Assembly (NCBI GenBank): GCA_964403525.1
Contig: CAYOGE010000007.1
Coordinates: forward strand, 1-64,000
Length of the DNA: 64,000 bases
DNA from: JAJTGZ01 sp964403525
Lineage (GTDB): Bacteria; Planctomycetota; Phycisphaerae; Phycisphaerales; UBA1924
Direction of reading: 5' to 3'
This document shows, piece by piece, positions 23,587 to 31,947 of the stretch (positions are counted from its first letter, which is position 1; each line of letters opens with the position of its first letter). A program made the position numbers and the translations under genes. The notes under the pieces are model-generated. The model saw only the letters and a program-made list of their open reading frames with translations. It was not told the origin of the DNA and did no database searches.

Positions 23587-24876
23587 TCATGGCAAAGGGA
23601 TGATGTTGATGTCGCGGAACTCGATGTATGAGCCCTCGCTCTGGAGGCAGATGAAGCCTGGGGTCTCTTCGGCGTCGGTGGCTTCGTTGAGCAGCTCGCC
23701 GTTGACGTAGAGCGCTACGCGCCCGCCCTGGCAGATGATCTCGTACTGGTTCCACTGGCCGAGGGGGCGTTCGGCGGCGTGGGTGTGCCTGGTGTTGCGG
23801 CCGCTGGTGCGGTCTGCGGGGACGGTCATCTTCATCTTGTCGATGTTCCAGAAGTCGCCGGCGGAGCCGCTCTGGAGCTGGGCCTCGATGCTGCGGGGCC
23901 AGACCTTGTCCTCGCCGTTGGTGCGGAGGAGGACGCCGCTGTTGCCTGCGCCCTTGGATGGATCGAAGCGCCACTGGCAGCGGAAGACGAAGTTGGTGAA
24001 CTTCTCGTTGGTGCGGATGTAGCCGCCGGGGTTTCCGGCGCACGCGAGGACGCCGTCTTTGACGGTCCAGGGCTTGGTCTGGTCTTCCTTTTTGTCGGCG
24101 AGTTCGGGGACGACGGCCGTCCAGCCGGTGAGGTCTTTGCCGTTAAAGAGGCTCACCTGGTGGGGGAGAGCGGTGTCGAGCGCTCGGACCTTGATGTTGC
24201 GGTAGCTGACCGAGTCGCCGTGGTCCTGCAGGACGATCGAGCCCTTGGGCTGAATGCCGAAGCCCTCGTACTCCTTGAATTTGCTGGCGGCGATCGCCTT
24301 GGTCCAGGCTTCGGTTGGTTTTCCGTTCGCGTCGAAGGCATCGATCTGAGCGACCTTCTTGCCGTTGAGCCAGTGCTGGAGCAGTCCGTTGTGGAGGTAG
24401 ATGCGGCCGCTGTTCCACGCTTCGCCGGACCGGCAGACCTTGTCTGCGGGTGGCTTGATGATGTCGTAGAGCGCACCGGCGGAGTGAGCGTCGTCGGGCT
24501 TGAGGTTGTTGCCGGCGTCGTCGATGACCTGGTACTCGGGCCCGGTCTGCCAGCTTGCGCCGTGCTTCTCGGTTGAGCGGTAGATGACGCCGCTGTTGGC
24601 CTTGGGCGCACAGCGGAACTCGAAGGTGAGCTCGAAGTCGCCGTAGGTGTCGCGGGTCATGATGTCGCCGCCGCCACCGCCGGCCTCGCTGGTGAGTTCG
24701 CCGTCGGCCTGCGACCAGCCCTTTGACGGGAAGTCGGTTTTCTTGTAGCCGCGCCAGACCGATTGCGCGGGCGCTTCGGAAAGATCAACCCAGCCGAGGG
24801 CGTCGTTGAGCGCGACGGCGTGCCTAGGCTGAGCGAGTGTTGCTGCGAGGGCTGCGGCGGCGAGGGTGGTGATCAT
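23587..24876 (-). CDS. Secreted protein with two DUF1080 domains
   Basis: DUF1080 (3-keto-disaccharide hydrolase-like) domains have a concanavalin/LamG-type beta-sandwich and are abundant in planctomycetes. The 429 residues start with a signal peptide (MITTLAAAALAATLA). Domain 1 (about 28-225) has DFELTFEFRCAPKANSGVIYRS and NNLKPDDAHSAGALYDI. Domain 2 (about 230-429) has VSLFNGKDLTGWTAV, FVFRCQWRFDPSKGAGNSGVLL and GYIEFRDINI-like ending (SYIEFRDINIIPLP). The first domain carries the usual gap between NSGVIYR and YQVIDD. Start ATG 24876 is chosen because the signal peptide begins there; longer in-frame sequence is not protein-like. Confidence 0.88.
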   Translation of the reverse strand: MITTLAAAALAATLAQPRHAVALNDALGWVDLSEAPAQSVWRGYKKTDFPSKGWSQADGELTSEAGGGGGDIMTRDTYGDFELTFEFRCAPKANSGVIYRSTEKHGASWQTGPEYQVIDDAGNNLKPDDAHSAGALYDIIKPPADKVCRSGEAWNSGRIYLHNGLLQHWLNGKKVAQIDAFDANGKPTEAWTKAIAASKFKEYEGFGIQPKGSIVLQDHGDSVSYRNIKVRALDTALPHQVSLFNGKDLTGWTAVVPELADKKEDQTKPWTVKDGVLACAGNPGGYIRTNEKFTNFVFRCQWRFDPSKGAGNSGVLLRTNGEDKVWPRSIEAQLQSGSAGDFWNIDKMKMTVPADRTSGRNTRHTHAAERPLGQWNQYEIICQGGRVALYVNGELLNEATDAEETPGFICLQSEGSYIEFRDINIIPLP

Positions 24877-24913
24877 GTGGTGAGCATACCAGATGGCGGC
24901 GTGAGTGCAACGC

Positions 24914-24941
24914 GGCCCGCGGGGCTTTCGCCCTGCGGGCC
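24914..24941 (-). terminator. Hairpin between two minus-strand genes
   Basis: GGCCCGC..GGGC paired with GCCC..GCGGGCC around TTTC, four bases after the stop of the 92-residue gene. No strong T-run. Confidence 0.45.
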
Positions 24942-24944
24942 ACT

Positions 24945-25223
24945 TCAGTGCGTCTGCTCGGCCGACTGGTCGGGCTGGGGCTGGATGACCGCTGGCTCGA
25001 CCGGGGTATCGCCGAGGTTGAGTTCGCCGACGATGTAGGCGCGGATCGTCTCGATCGACGCCTCGTAGGCGGAGAGCTCCTTTGGCGTCAGCTTGCGCCG
25101 CTTTGAGGTGTCGTCCTCGCAGCAAGGCTCGGTGATGGCGCGGCAGAACTCGATGTAGCTCTGCGCAGCGCGGACCCGGTTTGGGAGCGGACGCCGGTCA
25201 GCAGATTGGATGTTGAAGAACAT
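24945..25223 (-). CDS. Small protein of unknown function
   Basis: The product has 92 residues from ATG 25223 (MFFNIQSADRRPLPNRVRAA). It is helical and charged, with a Cys pair in ITEPCCEDDTSKRR, a second helix (TPKELSAYEASIETIRAYIVG) and a Pro/Gln-rich tail. There is no signal peptide or membrane segment. I recognise no family. The protein-like composition, lack of internal stops and terminator-like hairpin after the stop support a real gene. Regulation is not evident. An in-frame start at 25277 gives an unlikely Arg-rich extension. Confidence 0.55.
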   Translation of the reverse strand: MFFNIQSADRRPLPNRVRAAQSYIEFCRAITEPCCEDDTSKRRKLTPKELSAYEASIETIRAYIVGELNLGDTPVEPAVIQPQPDQSAEQTH

Positions 25224-25457
25224 GGTGGCTCGCCGGCGGCTGGGCCGGCGCCTCGTGGATGACAGAGAGCGGACCATCGGCCCGCGGAAACTCGATGTGA
25301 TGTGGGTGGGTCCCGCTCGAGAACGAGCGGAAAGGTCAGCCGCGCGGGTCGTGCGGGCGGTACGGGTTGGCCTTGAGGAGGACCAGCATGGGTGCTCGAT
25401 TCGCGGGGTGCCGGCGGGCGGATGCAGGGAAAACCCAGAAGCGGTAACAATTTCGAA

Positions 25458-25901
25458 TCATGGTTTCAGGTCGCGGATGAGCAGGGCCGACGCGACGGCG
25501 GCGCGGGCGGTCCACGCCGCGGTGCGCAACCAATTGGTGGCGGTGAGCCGGCGAACGAGGGGGGGCTGGTGACCGGCGGCAAGGCGATTGTGGAGCGGGA
25601 CCTGCAGGAGCCAGGTGCTGGCCCAGATGGCGGCGAGCAGGAGCACGCCGGTGAGGGCGAGGGTGCGGTCGGTGCCGGCGGTGCGGAAGCAAAGGGTGGC
25701 GGCGGCCGCGAGCTCGATGAGCATGACGGGGGCGACGACGAGGGTGGTGCGGCGCTGGTGCTCGCGCTCGTAAGCGGGGAAGTCGGCGTTGCCGACGGCA
25801 CCAAAGAGCGGGTAGTGGACGATCTGGACGAACCAGATGAGACCGGTCATGAACCAGGTGGCCGCGGCGTGCACGGTGAAGATGGCGGTGTCGGCGGTCA
25901 A
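25458..25901 (-). CDS. Four-helix membrane protein of unknown function
   Basis: The product has 147 residues with about four hydrophobic segments: FTVHAAATWFMTGLIWFVQIVHYP (in two parts), TLVVAPVMLIELAAAATLCF, LALTGVLLLAAIWASTWLLQVP and a final Ala-rich one. TTG at 25901 overlaps the SRPBCC gene's stop (TTGA), suggesting coupling; a GTG a little downstream is an alternative start. It is last of the run membrane protein (27614), SDR, SRPBCC, this gene. Similar small membrane proteins accompany SDR/SRPBCC genes in other bacteria. Function unknown. Confidence 0.65.
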   Translation of the reverse strand: MTADTAIFTVHAAATWFMTGLIWFVQIVHYPLFGAVGNADFPAYEREHQRRTTLVVAPVMLIELAAAATLCFRTAGTDRTLALTGVLLLAAIWASTWLLQVPLHNRLAAGHQPPLVRRLTATNWLRTAAWTARAAVASALLIRDLKP

Positions 25902-26386
25902 CGGCTGGCGCTCGTCGCGGTGGTGGAGGATTCGTTCTGCTCGCGCGTGACCCGGTGGCGGAAGGCGAACATTCGCGCGAGCTTGCGGCGGGTCATTGCG
26001 CTTCCGAATGCGCGGCCGAGCCAGCCGAGTGGGAGCGCGTAGTCGATGTGGTCGGTGAGCGTGCAGGAGGTGGGGGTTAGAGCGGTTATCGAGTGGCGGT
26101 GGCGCCACGACTTGAACGGGCCGGAGACCTGAACGTCGGTGAATTCGCCGCCTTCTGGGCCGCGGTCGATGAAGCCGGTGTGCTCGGCGACCCACCGGAG
26201 TTTGACGGGGCCGATGCTGAGGCGGAGGACAGCGCGCTGGCCGTTGGCGAGGCTTTCCGGCGCGCGTTCGACGACGACGCGTTCCCACGGGGGGATGAGC
26301 TTTGTGAGGGCATCCTTGCTCTGGTGCCAGGCAAAGACCTGCGATGCCGGAGCGTTGATGGTGGATTGGCTGGTGAACGTTGGCAT
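25898..26386 (-). CDS. SRPBCC-family (START/polyketide cyclase-like) protein
   Basis: Helix-grip fold protein with a large hydrophobic pocket. The 162 residues from ATG 26386 open with TFTSQSTINAPASQVFAWHQSKDAL, typical of this family, then ERVVVERAPESLANGQRAVLRL, WVAEHTGFIDRGPEGGEFTDVQ and the C-terminal helix (WLGRAFGSAMTRRKLARMFAFRHRVT). It lies 20 bases after the SDR gene. SRPBCC/SDR pairs often accompany photolyase and DUF1365/CFA gene sets, so a link to the lipid region at 9440-17148 is possible (inference). Ligand unknown. Confidence 0.82.
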   Translation of the reverse strand: MPTFTSQSTINAPASQVFAWHQSKDALTKLIPPWERVVVERAPESLANGQRAVLRLSIGPVKLRWVAEHTGFIDRGPEGGEFTDVQVSGPFKSWRHRHSITALTPTSCTLTDHIDYALPLGWLGRAFGSAMTRRKLARMFAFRHRVTREQNESSTTATSASR

Positions 26387-26406
26387 TGCGGAGGTCTCTG
26401 CTGCGA

Positions 26407-27162
26407 TCAGGCCCGGCTGCGGACGCGGCTGAGGCCGCCGTCGACGCCGATGACCTGCCCTGTGATCCATGATGACTCGGGGCCGAGGAGCCAGGCGACG
26501 GCGGAAGCGACATCCTGGGCTTCGCCGATGCGGCCGAGGGGGTGCATCGCGGTTGAGGCTTTGAGGGAGGCTTCGCTCGAGGTGAGCCGTGCGGTGAGCG
26601 GCGTGCGTGTGAGCCCGGGGGCGACGGCGTTTACGCGGATCTGGCGCGGCGCGTATGTTGCGGCGGCGGCGAGGGTGAGGCCTTCGACGCCGGCCTTGGC
26701 GGCGGCGACGGCCTCGTGGTTGGCGAGGCCGATGCGGGCTGCGACCGATGACATGAGGACGATGGAGCCTCCGGCGTCGTTCATGACCTTCACGGCAGCG
26801 CGGAGCGTGTTGAAGGCGGTGATGAGGTTTGCGGAGAGTTGGAGGGCGAGGTCTTCGTCGGTGGTCAGGTGAGCGGGCTTGAGGATGAACGCGCCGGCGA
26901 GGTTGGCGACGCCGGCAACGCGTCCGTGCCTGGTGAGCGCATCGGCGAAGAGGGCGTCAACCTCGGCCGGTCGTGTGGCGTCGGCGACGGCGGTTTCGAC
27001 ATCGACTGCAGCGAGCAGCGTGTCAAGGCGTTCCTGGGTGCGGCCCACGGCGATGACTGTGCGGCCGCCTGCGCGGAGCGTCTGGCAGAGGGCGGTGCCG
27101 ATGCCGCCGGCTGCGCCGAAGACGATGAACGCGCCGGGCTGGCTCTGTGTGGGGGTGGTCAT
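26407..27162 (-). CDS. SDR-family oxidoreductase lacking the catalytic tyrosine
   Basis: Short-chain dehydrogenase/reductase fold, 251 residues. The cofactor motif is FGAAGGIGTAL near residue 15, and NLAGAF, VLMSSVAARIG, then NHEAVAAAKAGVEGLT follow. The Lys and Ser of the active site are present, but the position four before the Lys, where a Tyr is expected, is Val. The C-terminus has RVNAVAPGLTRTPLT and ITGQVIGVDGG. ATG 27162 overlaps the upstream gene's stop by four bases. Either a divergent oxidoreductase with altered chemistry or a non-catalytic NAD(P)-binding protein. Confidence 0.87.
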   Translation of the reverse strand: MTTPTQSQPGAFIVFGAAGGIGTALCQTLRAGGRTVIAVGRTQERLDTLLAAVDVETAVADATRPAEVDALFADALTRHGRVAGVANLAGAFILKPAHLTTDEDLALQLSANLITAFNTLRAAVKVMNDAGGSIVLMSSVAARIGLANHEAVAAAKAGVEGLTLAAAATYAPRQIRVNAVAPGLTRTPLTARLTSSEASLKASTAMHPLGRIGEAQDVASAVAWLLGPESSWITGQVIGVDGGLSRVRSRA

Positions 27163-27614
27163 TGGTGCGTCCGAACTGCCCGGTTTGCGCGGGCGGCGTG
27201 CAGGAGGATGAGCGTGAAGGGGGCCCACCAGAGGAGGTCGTTGGTCAGGAGCGTCCAGCCCATTGACCAAGGGAGCTGGCCCTGAGAGGCGGCGACGACA
27301 AAGCCGATCGGGCCGAAGAGCTTTCCGAGCAGGCCGACGAGCGTGATGGGCCAGTGACGGGTTGGATTGCGCGCGGCGATCAGGTATCCCACGCCGTAGA
27401 CGCCGACGATCATGCCGATGCACGCCCACAGTTGCGGCGAGGCCTCGCTGCTCACTGTCTCCACGCCGAGGAGACGGAGCGTGCGCTCCGGCGCTGCGAT
27501 CGTGACTGCGCCCCAGAGGAGGTTGTAGATGCCGGCCGCGGCGAGCCAGCGGCCCATCCAGCGCGGGTCGGGAGGGGGCACGTGTGTCTGGGTTGGGGGG
27601 ATTGGGTCCGGCAT
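27159..27614 (-). CDS. Four-helix membrane protein of unknown function
   Basis: The product has 151 residues: a Pro-rich cytoplasmic N-terminus and four predicted membrane helices (MGRWLAAAGIYNLLWGAVTI, LWACIGMIVGVYGVGYLIAA, WPITLVGLLGKLFGPIGFVVA, TLLTNDLLWWAPFTLILLHA). It heads the run that continues with the SDR (four-base overlap), SRPBCC and second membrane protein genes. I recognise no named family with confidence. It may anchor or assist an SDR/SRPBCC pathway at the membrane (inference). Confidence 0.7.
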   Translation of the reverse strand: MPDPIPPTQTHVPPPDPRWMGRWLAAAGIYNLLWGAVTIAAPERTLRLLGVETVSSEASPQLWACIGMIVGVYGVGYLIAARNPTRHWPITLVGLLGKLFGPIGFVVAASQGQLPWSMGWTLLTNDLLWWAPFTLILLHAARANRAVRTHQ

Positions 27615-27699
27615 CGTTTCGCGAACGCTTCGGACGCGGGGCGTTGTGGTTCGTTATTGTGCCCGAACGAGCGGCAGGATGCCGGTTGCAAAACGCAGA

Positions 27700-27722
27700 C
27701 GGCCCCGGTAAGACCGGGGCCG
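27700..27722 (-). terminator. Terminator after tRNA-Lys
   Basis: CGGCCCCGGT / ACCGGGGCCG perfect 10-bp stem with a three-base loop, followed on the minus strand by TCTGCGTTTTG. It begins 16 bases past the tRNA 3' end. Confidence 0.7.
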
Positions 27723-27737
27723 CGATGCATGATGAAG

Positions 27738-27810
<73 letters not shown>

Positions 27811-28057
27811 GCTGGAGCGAGTTTAGCGCTTTGGCTGGTGGGGTCAAGGGACGGAGGGTTGGACGCCGCGGGCAATTGGTGCGGATGGGTAGCGTGGAAA
27901 GGCTGATCACCCGTTTGCAGAGTTCCGCCGGATGGTTGGGAGAAGGGGTATGGGGGGTGTCTGCCGCAGGGTTGACCGGGCAAGCCCCCCCTCCTAACCT
28001 TTCCCCCCTTGGCCCGGCCGCTTTTGGCCGTTCTTTGGACTGACAGGACCCTTTTTC

Positions 28058-28282
28058 ATGCTCCCTCCACAAAGAATCTCGTACGGCCGTTCACGCCGCC
28101 GCCGCGCCCACCACGCTCTGGAAGCGATCTCCGTCGGTGTTGACCCGGTTTCGGGCATGCCGAAGGCTCACCATCGCGCATCGGCCGAGTCTGGCTATGT
28201 GCGTCCGGGGCTGACGGTGGTGGTCCACAAGCTGGGGATCGGCGCGCCGAAGAAGAAGAAGAAGGCTGAAGGCGGCGAGTAA
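28058..28282 (+). CDS. rpmF: 50S ribosomal protein bL32, zinc-less form
   Basis: The 74-residue basic protein opens MLPPQRISYGRSRRRRAHHAL, the usual bL32 beginning, and ends KKKKKAEGGE. The family's two Cys-X-X-Cys pairs are absent: the region reads VDPVSGMPKAHHRASAESGYVRPG, so it cannot bind zinc in the usual way. Such C-minus paralogues are known in several phyla, often replacing the zinc form under zinc limitation, but here no second copy is visible. It precedes plsX, the common rpmF-plsX-fabH order. Confidence 0.9.
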   Translation: MLPPQRISYGRSRRRRAHHALEAISVGVDPVSGMPKAHHRASAESGYVRPGLTVVVHKLGIGAPKKKKKAEGGE

Positions 28283-28403
28283 GCCGGGCTCGGTCTCTTG
28301 CGTGCGGGCCTGCGGTGATCGGTGCGGTGCGCTGTAACCGTGTGGCCGAACCGTTCTTTGTGGCTCTGGAAGTTCCCCCCTGCTAATCGGAGTGACCCGC
28401 CCC

Positions 28404-29459
28404 ATGCGCATCGGCATCGACGTGATGGGCGGCGACCACGCGCCCGACGCGATTCTCAAGGGGTGCATGCTGGCGAGGGAGATCCTCGGGCCGGACGACC
28501 GGCTGGTGCTGATCGGTCGCGAGCCGGTCATCAAGGAATACCTGGCGGACTACGGCGTCAATGAGCCGCGGTTTGAGATTCACCACTGCCCGGACGTGAT
28601 CGAGATGCACGAGCACGCCGTTGAGGCGGTGCGCGGCAAGCCGGAATCGTCGATCGTGCACATGGCCAAGCTGGGCTCTGCGAAGGCCGCGGCGGTGGGT
28701 GGCGAGCGGTGCGACGCGGTGCTGTCGGCGGGGAGCACGGGCGCGTGCGTGAGCGCGGCGACGATGTACATGCGTCGGCTGGAGCACGTGCACAGGCCGG
28801 GCATCGCGGTGACGATCCCGACGTTCAGCGGCCCGTTTGTGCTGATGGATGCGGGCGGGAATCCTGAGCCGCGGGACACGCATCTGCAGCAGTACGGCAT
28901 TATCGGCGAGGTGGTGGCGAAGAAGCTGCTGGGTCGCGAGGAACCGCGCGTGGCGGTGTTGAACATCGGGACGGAGGAGGGGAAGGGGACGGACCTGATC
29001 GGTCAGACGTACAACCGGCTCAAGAACACGCCGGGGATCAACTTTGTGGGGTACATCGAGGGGCGCGAGCTGTTCGAGGGCGGAGCGGACGTGGTGGTGA
29101 GCGACGGGATGCTGGGGAACACGGTGCTCAAGACCGTTGAGGGGCTTGCGAAGAGCCTGTTCTCGGGGCTGGCGCGCGAGATCATGGTGCGCGACCCGAA
29201 CCTGATGCTGGCGCTTGAGCCGGTGTTCAAGGACATCTTCAAGAAGAACGACTACCACGAGCACGGCGGCGCGCCGCTGCTTGGCGTGAACGGCGTCTGC
29301 ATGATCGCGCACGGCTCGTCGACTGACCGTTCGATCCGGGCGGCGATCCGGCAGTGCCAGTTGTACGTCAACACGGGGCTGAACCAGGCGATCGTTGAGC
29401 GGCTGACGCAGGTCGAGCTGATGAACGAGCAGATGGGGAACCCGACGCCGGTGGCGTGA
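28404..29459 (+). CDS. plsX: Phosphate acyltransferase PlsX
   Basis: Makes acyl-phosphate from acyl-ACP for phospholipid synthesis. The 351 residues begin MRIGIDVMGGDHAPDAILKG, the PlsX signature, and continue with ALGSAKAAAVGG-like (MAKLGSAKAAAVGGERCDAV), AVLNIGTEEGKGTDLIGQTY, VGYIEGRELFEGGADVVVSDG, TVLKTVEGLAKSLF and APLLGVNGVCMIAHGSS. GTG 28392 would add four residues; ATG 28404 has GGAG 11 bases ahead. fabH follows after 125 bp. Confidence 0.97.
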   Translation: MRIGIDVMGGDHAPDAILKGCMLAREILGPDDRLVLIGREPVIKEYLADYGVNEPRFEIHHCPDVIEMHEHAVEAVRGKPESSIVHMAKLGSAKAAAVGGERCDAVLSAGSTGACVSAATMYMRRLEHVHRPGIAVTIPTFSGPFVLMDAGGNPEPRDTHLQQYGIIGEVVAKKLLGREEPRVAVLNIGTEEGKGTDLIGQTYNRLKNTPGINFVGYIEGRELFEGGADVVVSDGMLGNTVLKTVEGLAKSLFSGLAREIMVRDPNLMLALEPVFKDIFKKNDYHEHGGAPLLGVNGVCMIAHGSSTDRSIRAAIRQCQLYVNTGLNQAIVERLTQVELMNEQMGNPTPVA

Positions 29460-29584
29460 GTGGCGTGTGGGGGGGGAGCTGAGTAGATTGCTGTGGCGGT
29501 GATGGTCGGGCGGTTGCCCGGGGGCTGTCGCTGCGGCGCTGCGCAGGGCTCGTGTGGCGGGTGCGCGTATGATGCGGGCGAACC

Positions 29585-30625
29585 ATGGGCACACCTTCTG
29601 CTGCTGCTGTCTCCGCCAAGCCTCCCGCGTTGCCGAAGATCGGCGTTCGGATTCTTGGGTCGGGGTCGGCGGTGCCGACGCGCGTGGTGAGCAACGACCA
29701 GATCGCGGCGCTGTGCGACAGCAGCGACGACTGGATTTTTCAACGCACGGGCATCCGCAACAGGCGCATCTGCGACCCGGCGGACGGGGAGAGCAACCGG
29801 ACGCTCTGCACCGACGCGATGCGCCGCGCTCTGGAGAGCGCGAACGTGTCCGCGAGCGAGCTTGACCTGCTGATCTGCGGCACGATCACGCAGGACATGC
29901 GGTGTCCTTCGACGTCGTGCCTGGTTGCGTCGGAGCTTGGTTGCGGCACGGCGGCGGCGTGGGACCTTGGCGCGGCCTGCTGCGGGTTTGTGTACTCGCT
30001 GAACACGGCGCACGATCTGATCAGGGCGGGCTCGTTCAAGACGGTCGGGGTGATCGGGTGCGACACGGTGAGTGCGATTACTGACTACACCAACCGGAAC
30101 GTGGCGATCCTCTTCGGCGACGCGGCGGGGGCGGTGGTGCTGCGGGCGACCGACGATGCGAGCAAGGGTGTTGTCGCCCAGTGCAACCACGCCAACGGCG
30201 ACGGCTGGCAGGAGCTGTACATGCCGGGGTGGGATGCGCACATCAAGGACGGTGCCGACCGTGCGCTGGTGCGCCCGGGTTGCCTGCACATGAACGGTCG
30301 CGAGGTGTTCAAGTTCGCGGTGACTACGTTCTGCAAGGTGATCCAGGAGACGCTGGACAAGGCCGGGCTGTCGGTGGGCGACATCGACATGTTTGTGTGC
30401 CACCAGTCGAACATCCGGATCCTTGAGGCGGCGAGTGAGCGGTTTGGGATCGACAAGCAGCATCTCCACATCAACATCGAGAACTTCGGGAACACGTCCG
30501 CGGGGAGCGTGCCGCTGTGCTTTGACGAGCTGCGCAGGGGTGGGCGGATCAAAGAGGGGCAGCTGGTGATGTTCGTGGCGTTTGGGGCGGGTCTGACGTG
30601 GTCGAGCAGCCTGTGGCGGATGTGA
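29585..30625 (+). CDS. fabH: Beta-ketoacyl-ACP synthase III FabH
   Basis: Initiates fatty acid synthesis by condensing acetyl-CoA with malonyl-ACP. The 346 residues carry the triad: Cys in AACCGFVYSL, His in VCHQSNIRILEAASERFG and Asn in NFGNTSAGSVPL. The N-terminal DWIFQRTGIRNRRI is also typical. A 20-residue N-terminal extension (MGTPSAAAVSAKPPALPKIG) precedes the usual start; an alternative start is not obvious. It forms a probable operon with rpmF and plsX. A bidirectional terminator follows. Confidence 0.95.
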   Translation: MGTPSAAAVSAKPPALPKIGVRILGSGSAVPTRVVSNDQIAALCDSSDDWIFQRTGIRNRRICDPADGESNRTLCTDAMRRALESANVSASELDLLICGTITQDMRCPSTSCLVASELGCGTAAAWDLGAACCGFVYSLNTAHDLIRAGSFKTVGVIGCDTVSAITDYTNRNVAILFGDAAGAVVLRATDDASKGVVAQCNHANGDGWQELYMPGWDAHIKDGADRALVRPGCLHMNGREVFKFAVTTFCKVIQETLDKAGLSVGDIDMFVCHQSNIRILEAASERFGIDKQHLHINIENFGNTSAGSVPLCFDELRRGGRIKEGQLVMFVAFGAGLTWSSSLWRM

Positions 30626-30657
30626 GGCTCTCGGCGCGGTTGGAGCGGGAATGAAGA

Positions 30658-30681
30658 AAGCCCCGGCTCCTGCCGGGGCTT
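30658..30681. terminator. Bidirectional terminator between convergent genes
   Basis: AAGCCCCGGC / GCCGGGGCTT perfect 10-bp stem, TCCT loop, followed by GTTTG; it serves fabH and the convergent lectin gene. Confidence 0.75.
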
Positions 30682-30738
30682 GTTTGCTGCGGGCCTTGTC
30701 ACGCGCCGGTGGGGGCAGGGTGAGCTGGGTGGTGGACG

Positions 30739-31824
30739 TCAGTTGCAGCCGGTGAAGAACTGGTCGATGAAGACGATGAAGTCGTTGTTGTCGTACTGGC
30801 CGTCTGAGCCGGGGACGCCGCCGGTGGTGCCGCGGTCGGCGAGGGGGTTTGCGTTGAAGAAGTAGTCGATGAAGACGATGAAGTCGTTGTTGTCGAGCAC
30901 GCCGTCGGGCTCGGCCGTGCCGCCGGTTGAGCCGACGTCAGCGGCGCACGAGGGGGGGATGATCTCGACAACGCCGTAGCAGGGATCGTCGGACGGCAGG
31001 TCGCGGTTGTCGTTCCACTGTGTCGAGTACCACGGGATCTGCGCGTAGAACTCAACCCCGCCGGCGTGGTTCGGCTCGCCCGCGGCCCAGTTTGTATAGG
31101 TGACGGGCTCGCCGCTGGTCCAGACGTAGGTGCCTTGCTGGGCGACGTCGGTGAGCCCGATCCACGCCCGGCGCACGGCGCCGTTGAGGCGCTGGACTTC
31201 GTTGTAGATGAAGATGTTTTCTTCTTCGTTGCGGACGGTCGCGAGGTGGCCGCCGAGGATCACGGCGTTTGCCTCCGCCTGGGTCCAGGAGCTGGCCGCG
31301 AGCAGGTAGTAGGTGTGGCCGTTTGCGGGGTTGACGACTGGGCCGACGATCGTGGTGGGGGGCGGGGCGATGTATTCCTGGATCGTGACGACGCCCGAAC
31401 CCTGGTCTCCGGGGCTGTAGCCGCCGATCCGGATGGTGTACTGCTGGCCGCTTACGGCGTTGAACTGCGCCTTGCTCAGCAGGCCGCAGTCAGAATCGTC
31501 GTTGCAGGCGATCTCGGCGCCGGCGGGGCAACCTGCGCCGCTGTAGATTGCCAGCACGGTATCGTGGGCGGTTCCGGTGCAGAGGTCGACCTGAACCGCG
31601 CCGGTGAACGCGGACGTCCATGTGAACCAGACGTCGTCGTTTGCGTTCCCGGCGGCGCAGCCGATCGCCGGTCCGTCGGTGGTTGCGCCGGTTGAGTCAA
31701 AGGCGGTCTGGCCGAAGCCGCTGATCGGCTGTGCGTTGGAGCATGAGTCGTTGGCGGGCTGCGCGAACGCGGTGCCAGCGCAGAGGCAGAGCGGCATGAC
31801 CGCGGAAAGCAAGTATGTACGCAT
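30739..31824 (-). CDS. Secreted C-type lectin-like protein with C-terminal GC-type dockerin module
   Basis: Predicted surface protein of 361 residues: signal peptide (MRTYLLSAVMPLCLCAGTAFA), an N-terminal beta-rich domain with paired Cys (about 25-150), a C-type-lectin-like domain (about 175-280; HTYYLLAASSWTQAEANAVI, HLATVRNEEENIFIYNEVQ, RAWIGLTDVAQQGTYVWTSG, NWAAGEPNH and WNDNRD) and a C-terminal double module. The module repeats DNNDFIVFIDYFF and DNNDFIVFIDQFF, then ends GCN. The EF-hand-like Asp/Asn loops suggest calcium. This module, known to me as GC-type dockerin, is shared with the next two genes and typical of Phycisphaerae. ATG 31824 has GGAG upstream. Ligand unknown. Confidence 0.85.
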   Translation of the reverse strand: MRTYLLSAVMPLCLCAGTAFAQPANDSCSNAQPISGFGQTAFDSTGATTDGPAIGCAAGNANDDVWFTWTSAFTGAVQVDLCTGTAHDTVLAIYSGAGCPAGAEIACNDDSDCGLLSKAQFNAVSGQQYTIRIGGYSPGDQGSGVVTIQEYIAPPPTTIVGPVVNPANGHTYYLLAASSWTQAEANAVILGGHLATVRNEEENIFIYNEVQRLNGAVRRAWIGLTDVAQQGTYVWTSGEPVTYTNWAAGEPNHAGGVEFYAQIPWYSTQWNDNRDLPSDDPCYGVVEIIPPSCAADVGSTGGTAEPDGVLDNNDFIVFIDYFFNANPLADRGTTGGVPGSDGQYDNNDFIVFIDQFFTGCN

Positions 31825-31947
31825 GTGTGAGCACTCCCTGTTGCACGTCCCCGCGAGTGGATATGTGGAGTCTATCCGGATGCGCGCGGCCACCAAAGCA
31901 AACAGTGAGAACTGCGTTTAAAAGTGTGCGGATGGAGTAGGGGAGGC

